From the NCBI RefSeq assembly GCF_900110135.1, contig NZ_FOCO01000005.1, positions 62,001 through 126,000 of the forward strand: a stretch of DNA of 64,000 bases, given 5' to 3'. Below the pieces are notes generated by a model that made no database searches, was not told the DNA's origin, and saw nothing but the letters and a program-made list of their open reading frames with translations. The stretch is from Pseudorhodobacter antarcticus. GTDB taxonomy: Bacteria > Pseudomonadota > Alphaproteobacteria > Rhodobacterales > Rhodobacteraceae. The translations under genes were made by a program, and so were the position numbers. Below, one piece after another: positions 16,977 through 25,005 of the stretch (the stretch's first letter is position 1; the number at the start of each line of letters is the position of its first letter).

Positions 16977-18077
16977 TCAGCTTTGGCTTGCCACGGCCAG
17001 CGCGCCCAAGATCAGCGCGCCTGCGATCACGGCAAAGGTGATTTTCCATGCGGAATAGGGGCGTTCGCCTTGGACCTTGCCGGTTTGGCCGTTCACCACG
17101 AAACGGTAGGTTTTGCCGTTATATTTATAGGCGGCCATCCAGACGGGCAGCAGGATGTGTTTAAAGGTTTCGGCTGCATAATTGGTATCCACGCGGCTGA
17201 TTTGCTGTTCATCGCCGCCAATATCGCCGCAGACATCGCCGTAAATTACGCCCGCCATAATGTCATGCGCGGCAGCGTTCCCATCCCCAAGGCCAATCGT
17301 ATACCCTTCGGCGATGAAGCCTGCCAGAAAATCGGGGCGGTAGGGTTCCAGCGCGCCCAAATCCCATGGCGCAAGGCCCGTGGTAAAACGGTGCGGCAAG
17401 CTGGCGGAGGCCAGCACCAGCACATCATCAAACGCGCGGGCCACCCGGCCCGACACCGATTGCCAACGGGTTTTGCGGACTTGTTCTTGGCGTTGCTCGC
17501 GGCGTCCGTTCACCTCAACTGTGACCATCCGGGTTTCATAGTAATAAGTGCCGCGTTGGCCGGAATAGGATGATCGCGTGGCGGCATCAAACGTCCAATA
17601 AGGCACATAAAGCCCCGACAGCGCACGCCCTTTGCGGGCGTATTCCACCAGCCCGTTGGGCGCAAACCACAAGCGGCCCAGCCATGTGGCCATCGCTGCG
17701 CGCGCGGTGCGTTCATCCAGCTGGAACGGCACCAAGGCTTGGGGTTTGATTTGGCGGTTGGTGCCTGTGCCAATGACCACGGGGGTTGCACAAAACGGAC
17801 ATTGGGTGGCGTGTTTTGCGCCCAAAAACTCCACCAAGGCCCCACAATTCGGACATGGGGTGGTTTGCGGGGTTTCCATCGCGGTTTGCGGCAAGTCACC
17901 TTGCAACCCGCGCGCAAGGTCGTGTTCACCCAACGCGCGCGTGGACTCGCGCCGCATGGCGCGCGGGATATCTTGAGTGTTGCCGCAGTGATCGCACACC
18001 AATTCGGTGGCGCCGGGGGCAAAGCGCAGGTCGGCCCCGCAGGCATTGCAGGGCCAGCGGGTGGCCTGATCGGTCAT
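16977..18077 (-). CDS. Zinc-ribbon protein with C-terminal membrane anchor
   Basis: 366 residues. Two zinc ribbons: CNACGADL...CDHCG (about residues 10-32) and CPNCGALV...CPFC (about 74-97), so eight cysteines in CxxC pairs. The middle has a Tyr/Trp-rich segment (LYVPYWTFDA, YYYETRM), and a single transmembrane helix sits near the C-terminus (FAVIAGALILGALAVA). Relatives are often misnamed PriA-like helicases because of the zinc ribbons, but no helicase motif is present. It directly abuts the SPFH gene, the last of a five-gene cluster. Confidence 0.75.
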   Translation of the reverse strand: MTDQATRWPCNACGADLRFAPGATELVCDHCGNTQDIPRAMRRESTRALGEHDLARGLQGDLPQTAMETPQTTPCPNCGALVEFLGAKHATQCPFCATPVVIGTGTNRQIKPQALVPFQLDERTARAAMATWLGRLWFAPNGLVEYARKGRALSGLYVPYWTFDAATRSSYSGQRGTYYYETRMVTVEVNGRREQRQEQVRKTRWQSVSGRVARAFDDVLVLASASLPHRFTTGLAPWDLGALEPYRPDFLAGFIAEGYTIGLGDGNAAAHDIMAGVIYGDVCGDIGGDEQQISRVDTNYAAETFKHILLPVWMAAYKYNGKTYRFVVNGQTGKVQGERPYSAWKITFAVIAGALILGALAVASQS

Positions 18078-19181
18078 TTAGGCCGCCGGAGTTGGGGCCG
18101 GGGGCGGCGGTGGCGCGATGGTGAACAGCTGCGCCAGTTCCGCGATTTGGCCTGCGGGTTTCCAGCCGTCTTGGCCTGCGGTCCACACCAACGTATCGCG
18201 GTTGAAGGTGGCATCGGTGATCATGCGGCCCAAATGGCTGCGCGAGAATGGCCCGTTGGTGGTGCCATTGGCCGCCGTGTGCCACAGCTTTTCGGGCGCG
18301 GGTGGCGGGGGCGGTGTTTGGGTGGCAGGCATCGCCCCCCATGGTCCCATGTTTTGCGCCATGCCCATGCCGATACCGGCCCCCAGCCCTGCGCCGACCG
18401 CAGCCCCTGCGGAAGAGTTTGGGTGCGCCATCCCTTCGGCGGCATTGAACTGCATATAGCGGTTCATATCGCCCACGATGCCCATCGAGGTGCGCTTGTC
18501 CAGCGCCGCCTCCACCGCCTGTGGCAAGGAGATGTTTTCGATGTAAAGTTCGGGCAGTGACAGCCCGTAAGCGGCGATTTGGGGCGTGATCGCGGTTGTG
18601 ACCAGTTTGCCCAGATCGGCGGTGTTGGCGGCCATATCCAGCACAGGGATATTGGACGCGGCCAGCGCGCGCGACATTTCTTGCAAGATCACGTTGCGGA
18701 TTTGAAAGCTGATTTCATCGGCAGTAAATTCGCCATCGGTGCCGACGATTTCTTGCATAAATTTCGCGGGGTCGGTGACGCGCATGGAATAGGTGCCGAA
18801 CGCGCGGATGCGCACGGGGCCAAATTCGGGGTCGCGGGTCATGATGGGGTTTTTGGTGCCCCATTTCAGGTCGTTGAACCGGGTGGTGTTGATGAAATAG
18901 ATTTCCGATTTGAAGGGGGATTGAAAGCCGTGATCCCAATGTTGCAGCGCGGTCATCACCGGCATGTTGTTGGTTTCCAACATATAAAGGCCGGGGCCGA
19001 ACACATCGGCCAGCTGCCCTTCGTGGATGAACACGGCCGCTTGCCCTTCGCGCACGGTCAGTTTTGCGCCGTACTTAATTTCATTTCCGTGGCGTTCAAA
19101 CCGCCAGACCATCGTGTCGCGGGTGTCATCGGTCCAAGCGATAACGTCGATGAATTGGCCTTTGAGAAAGTCGAATACCAT
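18078..19181 (-). CDS. SPFH (YdjI/virion core-like) protein with C-terminal GYF_2 domain
   Basis: 367 residues from the ATG at 19181 (AAGGAA upstream). An SPFH/band-7-like domain covers about residues 20-235 (VREGQAAVFIHEGQLADVFG, GTYSMRVTDPAKFMQEIVG). Then come a Gly/Ala-rich segment (AGAAVGAGLGAGIGMGMAQ), a Pro-rich linker and a GYF_2-type domain (about 302-352, LWHTAANGTTNGPFSRSHL and GWKPAGQI). Such proteins form membrane-associated scaffolds. The adjacent zinc-ribbon protein is a usual partner. Function in the cluster is inferred to be membrane or stress related. Confidence 0.8.
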   Translation of the reverse strand: MVFDFLKGQFIDVIAWTDDTRDTMVWRFERHGNEIKYGAKLTVREGQAAVFIHEGQLADVFGPGLYMLETNNMPVMTALQHWDHGFQSPFKSEIYFINTTRFNDLKWGTKNPIMTRDPEFGPVRIRAFGTYSMRVTDPAKFMQEIVGTDGEFTADEISFQIRNVILQEMSRALAASNIPVLDMAANTADLGKLVTTAITPQIAAYGLSLPELYIENISLPQAVEAALDKRTSMGIVGDMNRYMQFNAAEGMAHPNSSAGAAVGAGLGAGIGMGMAQNMGPWGAMPATQTPPPPPAPEKLWHTAANGTTNGPFSRSHLGRMITDATFNRDTLVWTAGQDGWKPAGQIAELAQLFTIAPPPPPAPTPAA

Positions 19182-19191
19182 GGCGTGTTCC

Positions 19192-20166
19192 TTAACTGTC
19201 GCCGCCCACAAGGGCTGTGGCGAGTTGGTCGATGATGGGGCGGGCCTGATCGGCCGTCATGCCGGGGGTCAAAGCGGGATTATAGAGCATTTTCAGCATC
19301 ATTTCATCCATCGGCGTCAGCAAAGCAAATTCCTGATCGTCGTTAAAGATGGAGGGGCGCGCGGCGGGGCTGTCATTGGGCAGGCCGAGGCCTTGGGCAA
19401 TTTCTTCGTGCAGGCACGACAGGTGCAACAGGTCGGGGTGTTCGGCGCGGATCACGGCAAAGGCGCGTTCGATCAAGTTAGTATCGTCGTTGATCGAGGT
19501 GGTGACCTGACAATAGGTCGATTGCGGCATGTTCACGATCGCATCAAGTTCGGGCGCGCCGATGTCCGGGTCGGTGCGGCGAATGGTGGGGCCAAGCGCC
19601 TGAATTTCATCGGTATTCAGGATGTTAAGCGAGAAGTTGATGTTGGTGGTGGCCAGCGCAATCGGGTGCCCCGTTAGTTTGGAGAGCCGGTTGAGGAAGG
19701 ACCGGATGCGGGCGGTTTCTGTGGCGCGTTTGGTTTTCGGGATGGAGCTGCCGAACGTGAGGCCGACGCGCAGCGGTTTGTCCCAGCGGCGCAGGCGTTT
19801 TTCGGTGGCGCGGGCGACCAGCGTGCCGGACGAGCTGTCAAATTCATCGAAAAACGCGATGCGGATGAAATTATTGGCAAGTTGGCGCGCGGAAAAGGGC
19901 GCATCGGTGGCACCATCATCGGTGCGCATCAACCCTTGGGCCAGAAGTTGCGCCTGCACATCGGCGTAATAGGCGCGCAGGGCGGTGGATTGGGCAGAGG
20001 GGACGGCGGATATAATGGGGGCTGCAATGCGCTGTGGTGGGGGCTGCGTGGCGCGGCCTTGCAAGGTGGGCGGGGTGGCGCAGGCGGACAGCAAAGCGGC
20101 AGAGGTGGCCACAAGGACCACCCCTTTGCGGGCCTTTGCCCACAGCCCCTGACCGCCTGCGCGCAT
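19192..20166 (-). CDS. DUF2927-type lipoprotein
   Basis: 324 residues from the ATG at 20166. Lipoprotein signal with lipobox LSAC (Cys29). The C-terminal half matches DUF2927: a TYCQV element, CLHEEIAQGLGLPND (His253-Glu254) and SIFNDDQEFALLTPMDEMMLKMLY. The HEE...GLG stretch recalls the HExxH helix of zinc proteases but lacks the second histidine. Function unknown. It sits between the TelA gene (23 bp away) and the SPFH gene (10 bp), in one operon. Confidence 0.8.
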   Translation of the reverse strand: MRAGGQGLWAKARKGVVLVATSAALLSACATPPTLQGRATQPPPQRIAAPIISAVPSAQSTALRAYYADVQAQLLAQGLMRTDDGATDAPFSARQLANNFIRIAFFDEFDSSSGTLVARATEKRLRRWDKPLRVGLTFGSSIPKTKRATETARIRSFLNRLSKLTGHPIALATTNINFSLNILNTDEIQALGPTIRRTDPDIGAPELDAIVNMPQSTYCQVTTSINDDTNLIERAFAVIRAEHPDLLHLSCLHEEIAQGLGLPNDSPAARPSIFNDDQEFALLTPMDEMMLKMLYNPALTPGMTADQARPIIDQLATALVGGDS

Positions 20167-20189
20167 CACATCAGGTCCCCCGCGTCATG

Positions 20190-21374
20190 TTAAGCCTTGA
20201 CGCCGATGGTGTCGCCGAGGCCTGTTTTACGCGCTTTGGCCGATGCCAGCGTGTCGCGCAATTCGTGTTCCATCTTGACCAATTCCACCTCTGCCTCTGC
20301 GCGTTTGGCCTTGCCTGCATCGGCAATCGCAAGGCTTTCGTTGATGGTGGCGATCAAGGTGGCGTTGGCCTTTTTCACCGCTTCGATATCAAACACGCCG
20401 CGTTCCATTTCGGTGCGCACGATGCGGTTGGTTTGTTGCAGGTTTTCCGCGTTGGAGGTGAGAAGTTCATTGGTCAAATCATTGGCCGCGCGAATGGATT
20501 CCGCCGCTTCGCGCGAACGTTGGATGGTGACCGCTTGGGCCAATTGGGTTTCCCACAACGGCACGGTGTTCATCAAGGTCGAGTTGATTTTGGTGACGAG
20601 CGATTTGTCGTTTTCCTGCACCAAACGGATGGAGGGCAAGGACTGCATGGTGACTTGGCGGGTCAATTTCAGGTCATGCACGCGGCGTTCCAGATCGTCG
20701 CGGGCGGCGCGCAGGTCGCGCAATTCCTGGGCCTTCATCACTTGGCGTTCTTCGGGGGCGGCTTTCACATCCGCCTCTTTGGCGGGGATGTCGGTGGCGT
20801 CGATGTCTTTCAATTTCGCCTCACCCGCCGCGATATACAGGGCGAGTTCGTCATAGAATGTCAGGGTTTTGTCATAAAGAATATCAAGCGATTTGATATC
20901 TTTCAGCAGGGTGTGTTCGTGGCCCAAAAGCGTGTCGGTGATCTTGTCGATCTGGCCTTGCACATCTTCGAATTTCGCGACGAAATTGGCGAAAGGGGCC
21001 GCGCGGCCCAGCAGTTTTTCCCACCACGTCCGCTGGCGGCGCACATCAAGTTCGGACACGGAAAACCCGCGAATGGTGCTGACCATGTTGCGCAGGCTGT
21101 CACCCGCTGGGCCCACATCTTTGTTTTTCACATCGGCCAGCATTTCTTGGGAAATGACCTGCAATTCGGCCTGCGCGCCCGACCCAAAGGAGATGATGGA
21201 TTGCGTGTTCGACATATCAATTTCGGCCATCCGCTTGGTGATTTCAGCGGCATGGGCGGGGGCGGCGCTGTCCAGCGTGATCAATTCGCGGCCCGGTTCG
21301 GGCAGCACAACGGCGGTCACGGCCTCCACTTCGGCCAAGGTTGCGGCGGCTTTTTGTTGGATGGTTTCGGCCAT
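20190..21374 (-). CDS. telA: TelA/KlaA-family toxic anion resistance protein
   Basis: 394 residues, cytoplasmic and mostly helical with coiled-coil stretches. Family landmarks are SIISFGSGAQAELQVISQEML, WWEKLLGR, a central VQGQIDKITDTLLGHEHTLLKD-like segment, and PSIRLVQENDKSLVTKINS. Named for plasmid tellurite resistance, but the chromosomal role is probably envelope or ion stress. It is followed by DUF2927 and SPFH genes and preceded by XpaC, the usual TelA partner. Confidence 0.88.
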   Translation of the reverse strand: MAETIQQKAAATLAEVEAVTAVVLPEPGRELITLDSAAPAHAAEITKRMAEIDMSNTQSIISFGSGAQAELQVISQEMLADVKNKDVGPAGDSLRNMVSTIRGFSVSELDVRRQRTWWEKLLGRAAPFANFVAKFEDVQGQIDKITDTLLGHEHTLLKDIKSLDILYDKTLTFYDELALYIAAGEAKLKDIDATDIPAKEADVKAAPEERQVMKAQELRDLRAARDDLERRVHDLKLTRQVTMQSLPSIRLVQENDKSLVTKINSTLMNTVPLWETQLAQAVTIQRSREAAESIRAANDLTNELLTSNAENLQQTNRIVRTEMERGVFDIEAVKKANATLIATINESLAIADAGKAKRAEAEVELVKMEHELRDTLASAKARKTGLGDTIGVKA

Positions 21375-21413
21375 AATACACTCACTATTTTGGCGGGGCG
21401 GGTGCCCAGCGGA

Positions 21414-22283
21414 TTAACGATTTTCAAAGGCCAAGCGTTCGCGCAAGACCTGTATTTCAACATTCAGATCGCTGGTGTTGTCGGACAGCAAAGCGGTGGT
21501 GCGGCTGGCGAAATTGGTTTCCAAATCGGTCAGCAGGGCATCATATTCGGCGCGCACGGAGGGGTCGCGGTTGCGATTATAGACATCGACGAATTTGGTG
21601 GTCGCATCGCGCGCACCTTGCAAATAAACGCCCAAGTATTTGCGCGCCGCCGTCAGGTCGCGGGGGTCGTTTTCGACGGTGCGAAACATCGTGCGGGCGG
21701 TATCGGCAAAATGGTCAACGCGGGTTTCCAATTGGCGGTCGCGGGCGCGCAAAATGGCGTCTTTCATCGCCGTTAGATGCCCTTCGGCCACGTCGATCGC
21801 CTTGGCCACCCGGTCCGTTTGAAAGGCGTCAATGCCTTCGGCACCTTTATCGGTCATCGGGTCAAGGCCAAAGGCGCCAAGGTGCAAAAACGCGCCCAGC
21901 GTGCCAAGCGCGCTGGCGATCAGCACCCCTTGGCCTGCGATCAAGGTGAGGATGGCAAGGCCCGTGCCAATCAAAACCGCCGCAATCAGCTTGCGCGGCA
22001 GGGCAGGGCGGCGGGCGATGCTGCGCGCTTCATACGCTTCTTGTGCAAACAACCCTTCGCGGGTCAGCCATGCTGCCAGCAGCATCAAGGCGGCGGCCGC
22101 GCAGCCGAAAATCAGCGCGACAGGGTCACCTTGAAACGCGGTCCACAAAAAAGGCAGCGGCAGGAAAAACAGCAAGTTGGAGCGGAACCCCGCCTTGGTG
22201 CGGCGTTTGGCCTGAAACCCTTGGTTTTGGGTTGGGGGTTGCGGGCTGTTCGGGCTGAATTTTCCACCAAAACGCTGGGCCAT
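21414..22283 (-). CDS. XpaC-like (5-bromo-4-chloroindolyl phosphate hydrolysis) membrane protein
   Basis: 289 residues from the ATG at 22283. N-terminal polar region, then two pairs of hydrophobic segments (about residues 36-70, SNLLFFLPLPFLWTAF onward, and 100-135, LIAAVLIGTGLAILTLIAG), and a helical C-terminal domain with AEGHLTAMKDAI and YLGVYLQGARDATTKFVD. The family is named from a Bacillus colour assay, not a known reaction. It is the probable first gene of the five-gene cluster, 39 bp before telA. Confident in the family, not in the function. Confidence 0.78.
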   Translation of the reverse strand: MAQRFGGKFSPNSPQPPTQNQGFQAKRRTKAGFRSNLLFFLPLPFLWTAFQGDPVALIFGCAAAALMLLAAWLTREGLFAQEAYEARSIARRPALPRKLIAAVLIGTGLAILTLIAGQGVLIASALGTLGAFLHLGAFGLDPMTDKGAEGIDAFQTDRVAKAIDVAEGHLTAMKDAILRARDRQLETRVDHFADTARTMFRTVENDPRDLTAARKYLGVYLQGARDATTKFVDVYNRNRDPSVRAEYDALLTDLETNFASRTTALLSDNTSDLNVEIQVLRERLAFENR

Positions 22284-22560
22284 GTTACACACCCCCCAAG
22301 TTGGCAACATAGACCGTAAGCGCCACGAGAAGGCAGAATGAGAGGGTTTTAAGCCCGTTTGATGACATATCCGCCCCCGATATTTGCGCGCGGCCTTGAT
22401 TTGCGCGCGGCCCTTTTCGTGATCACCCTGCCTGCCATATGGCCGTCCGTGGCACCCTTGCCCGTGACAGCCCCCCCGCGCGGCACCCCAATATAGTATA
22501 AGAACCCCGCGCCCCGCGTGCCAGTGGCATAAGCGGGGAAAGGCGGGGTTAATTCCCCCT
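22284..22560. other. 277-bp spacer with a 14-bp direct repeat
   Basis: Holds the presumed promoter of the XpaC-TelA cluster. ATTTGCGCGCGGCC occurs twice in direct orientation at 22382-22395 and 22399-22412, a 17-bp period that could place two protein subunits on the same helix face region. No gene is supported here. Confidence 0.45.
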
Positions 22561-23772
22561 TTAGGGCCGTTTTGGGCGGGGATTTGCTGGTTTTGCAGGC
22601 CTTGCGGACGGTTTGCCTGCCCCTGCGGTGGGGCCATTGCGGCTGCCGTTTGGTTTGCCGCCCGGTTTTGGCGCAGCCTTGGCCCAAGATTTGCTGGGTG
22701 GTTTCGTGCTGCGGCTGGCCGGTGCGTCAATCGCGGCAGAGGCAAAAGCGCGCCCGCCAGATTTTTCGCCGGGTTTGGAGCCAGATTTGGGGGCGAATTT
22801 ACCGCGCGAGGCGGCGGGTTTTGCGTCTGGCGTTGCAGCGGCGCGCGCGCCCGGTTTGGGGCTGGGTTTGGCGCCCGGTTTGACGATGCGCGGGCCTGTT
22901 GGGCGGGCATCGGTGGATGGGGCGGGGCGGTCACCACTAGGGCGGGCGGTGGATGGGCGGGGATTTGCGGGGCGGGGGCCTTTGGCGCGGGGGGCCGGGG
23001 CCACCGCATCTTCGGGCAATTCGCGCTGGCCCAGTTGGTCGCGCAGCACGCGGCCTTTCACCTCCTCCACATCGCCGGGCACCATTTCGCCCAAGCGGAA
23101 CGGGCCATAGCTGACGCGGATAAGGCGGTTCACGGTGAGGTTGATGGCAAACATGGCACGGCGAATTTCGCGGTTTTTGCCTTCGCGCAGGCCGATGGTC
23201 AGCCAAGCGTTGGCCCCTTGGATGCGGTCAAGGACGACGATCATGGGCTGGAATTTTTCGCCCTCTACCGTGATGCCGCGGCGCAGGGGTTCGAGGTCCG
23301 GCTCGGTCGGGTTGCCCTTGACGCGCACCCGGTATTTGCGAAGCCAGCCCGTGGAGGGCAGTTCGAGTTTGCGTTTGAGGCCGCCATCATTGGTCAGCAA
23401 CAAGAGCCCTTCGGAGTTGAGATCGAGGCGGCCGATGGACATGACGCGGGGGAGATCTTCGGGCAGGTGATCAAAGATCGTGTCGCGGCCTTTTTCGTCG
23501 CTGTTCGAGGTGACCAGCCCTTCGGGTTTGTAATAGAGCCACAGGCGGGCGGGTTCGGGTTGGCCGATCGGTTCGCCATCAACGGTGATGCGGTCGCGGG
23601 GGCCGACGTTCAGGGCGGGGCTGGTGATGATTTTGCCGTTCACGGCGACTTGGCCGAGTTCGATCATTCGTTCGGCTTCGCGGCGCGAGGCCACGCCTGC
23701 GCGCGACAGGACTTTGGCGATCCGATCGCCTTCGGGAGTTTGGGCTGGGGTTTGGGGGGTGTCGTTTGGCAT
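22561..23772 (-). CDS. rluB: 23S rRNA pseudouridine synthase, RluB type, with long disordered tail
   Basis: 403 residues from the ATG at 23772. N-terminal S4 RNA-binding domain (about 17-60, RIAKVLSRAGVASRREAERM) and the RsuA/RluB catalytic domain with SIGRLDLNSEGLLLLTNDG (catalytic Asp in GRLD) and EGKNREIRR. It makes pseudouridine in helix 89 of 23S rRNA. After about residue 255 the protein is a Pro/Ala/Lys/Arg-rich low-complexity tail of about 150 residues, probably an unstructured RNA-binding extension, as in several alphaproteobacterial relatives. Confidence 0.9.
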   Translation of the reverse strand: MPNDTPQTPAQTPEGDRIAKVLSRAGVASRREAERMIELGQVAVNGKIITSPALNVGPRDRITVDGEPIGQPEPARLWLYYKPEGLVTSNSDEKGRDTIFDHLPEDLPRVMSIGRLDLNSEGLLLLTNDGGLKRKLELPSTGWLRKYRVRVKGNPTEPDLEPLRRGITVEGEKFQPMIVVLDRIQGANAWLTIGLREGKNREIRRAMFAINLTVNRLIRVSYGPFRLGEMVPGDVEEVKGRVLRDQLGQRELPEDAVAPAPRAKGPRPANPRPSTARPSGDRPAPSTDARPTGPRIVKPGAKPSPKPGARAAATPDAKPAASRGKFAPKSGSKPGEKSGGRAFASAAIDAPASRSTKPPSKSWAKAAPKPGGKPNGSRNGPTAGAGKPSARPAKPANPRPKRP

Positions 23773-23905
23773 GCTGTGGCCTTTTGTTTGCGGCGTCGTC
23801 GCGACGGGGCTTCGGGTGCAGAGTATTTGGTTGGGGGGGGCGGGGCAAGGGGGGTAAGGTTGGGAGGGGATTGAAATTTGGGCGGGGGCGGGGCAAGGCT
23901 GATCC

Positions 23906-24355
23906 ATGGTTGGATTTACATCATATATGGCGGCGGCGCTGGAGGAGGCGCGGGCGGCGGGGCTGCGCGGGGAGGTGCCTGTGGGGGCCGTGGTTGTAGG
24001 GCCTGCCGGGGTGGTGGCGCGGGCGGGCAACCGGGTGCGCGAGTTGTGTGACCCGACCGCCCATGCGGAGGTTTTGGCGATACGGGAGGCCTGCCGGATG
24101 CTGGGCAGCGAGCGGCTGGGGGGGCATGATTTATATGTGACGCTGGAGCCGTGCCCGATGTGTGCGCAGGCGATATCATTGGCGCGGGTCGGGCGGCTTT
24201 ATTATGGCGCGTCGGACCCGAAATCGGGCGGGGTGGAAGGCGGCGCGCGGGTGTTTTCGCACCCCCAGTGCCATCATATTCCGGAGGTTTATGACGGGAT
24301 TTCAGCGGAGGAGGCGGCGCGGATGTTGCGGGAATTTTTTGCGAACCGCAGGTGA
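23906..24355 (+). CDS. tadA: tRNA-specific adenosine deaminase
   Basis: 149 residues. Zinc-dependent deaminase motifs THAE (here TAHAEVLAIREA, with His and catalytic Glu) and EPCPMCAQAI (two Cys ligands). It converts A34 to inosine in tRNA-Arg(ACG). Not to be confused with the pilus ATPase also called TadA. It is divergent from rluB, 133 bp away, a frequent arrangement. Confidence 0.95.
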   Translation: MVGFTSYMAAALEEARAAGLRGEVPVGAVVVGPAGVVARAGNRVRELCDPTAHAEVLAIREACRMLGSERLGGHDLYVTLEPCPMCAQAISLARVGRLYYGASDPKSGGVEGGARVFSHPQCHHIPEVYDGISAEEAARMLREFFANRR

Positions 24356-24378
24356 GGTTTGGGTGCGATCTGGAGGGT

Positions 24379-24463
24379 GGTTCGCGCGCGATGCGGCGGT
24401 TAATGCGTTGATTTTGTTTGGATTCGTGTTTTTTGTTAACTAAATTTTAACGGCTTACATCGC
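24379..24463. repeat. Intergenic element, copy B, with a perfect CtrA-type box
   Basis: GGTTCGCGCGCGATGC at 24379-24394, TTAACTAAATTTTAA (TTAA-N7-TTAA) at 24436-24450, CATCGC at 24458. It is spaced as copy A (16796). It lies between two converging genes, so it cannot be an ordinary promoter for either, which makes an unannotated transcript or a non-promoter role possible. Confidence 0.7.
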
Positions 24464-24480
24464 AGCGCAATTGCGATTTT

Positions 24481-24918
24481 CTACAGCTGCATCGCAAAGC
24501 GGGGGCTGGGGTCGCGGCGCGCAAAACCATTTGCCAAGTAATAGGTTTCGGCAGCGGTGTTGGCGGGGTGGGTGCCCACGGTGAGGTAGGTGCAGCCAAG
24601 CCCGCGCGCGCGATCGGCGCAGGCCGCAAGCAGGGCGCGGCCCATGCCGCTGCCGCGATGATCGGGCCAGATGAACAAATGATGCAAATCCATGCCGCGC
24701 CGCCCGTATTGGATTTGCGCAAGGGGCAGCAGGATGGCGTAGCCTGCGTGATTATCAAAAATAAGCGCGTGCATCCAAGGGGTTGGGCCGAACAGATCGC
24801 GCGCAAGGGTTGCGGGCGTGGCGCTGGCCGCATCACCGTGATGGGCGGCCAACTGCGTGATACCATCCAACAAGGCGGGAATATCGGCAGGGGTTGCGGG
24901 GCGGATGTGGGGCATCAT
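24481..24918 (-). CDS. GNAT-family N-acetyltransferase
   Basis: 145 residues from tandem ATG codons at 24918/24915. GNAT fold: start IRPATPADIPALLDGI, motif A in LFIWPDHRGSGMGRALLAAC (acetyl-CoA loop HRGSGMG) and C-terminal AAETYYLANGFARRD. Acetyl-CoA-dependent acyl transfer; the substrate is unknown and the neighbours give no clue. Confidence 0.85.
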   Translation of the reverse strand: MMPHIRPATPADIPALLDGITQLAAHHGDAASATPATLARDLFGPTPWMHALIFDNHAGYAILLPLAQIQYGRRGMDLHHLFIWPDHRGSGMGRALLAACADRARGLGCTYLTVGTHPANTAAETYYLANGFARRDPSPRFAMQL

Positions 24919-25005
24919 GCGACCCTTGGGTTCGGGGGTGGCGGCTGTCAAGGGCGCGATCACAGTTGGGGGGGGCGTAGCCCCCTAACTGCTGGGTCCA
25001 AGCGG

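Noticed and set aside
16977-18077. PriA-like helicase
   Set aside because: Only the zinc ribbons are shared; no ATP-binding or helicase motif and a C-terminal membrane anchor is present.
20034-21776. 580-codon plus-strand frame over telA and DUF2927
   Set aside because: Antisense shadow of two recognised minus-strand genes; composition rich in Gly/His/Phe.
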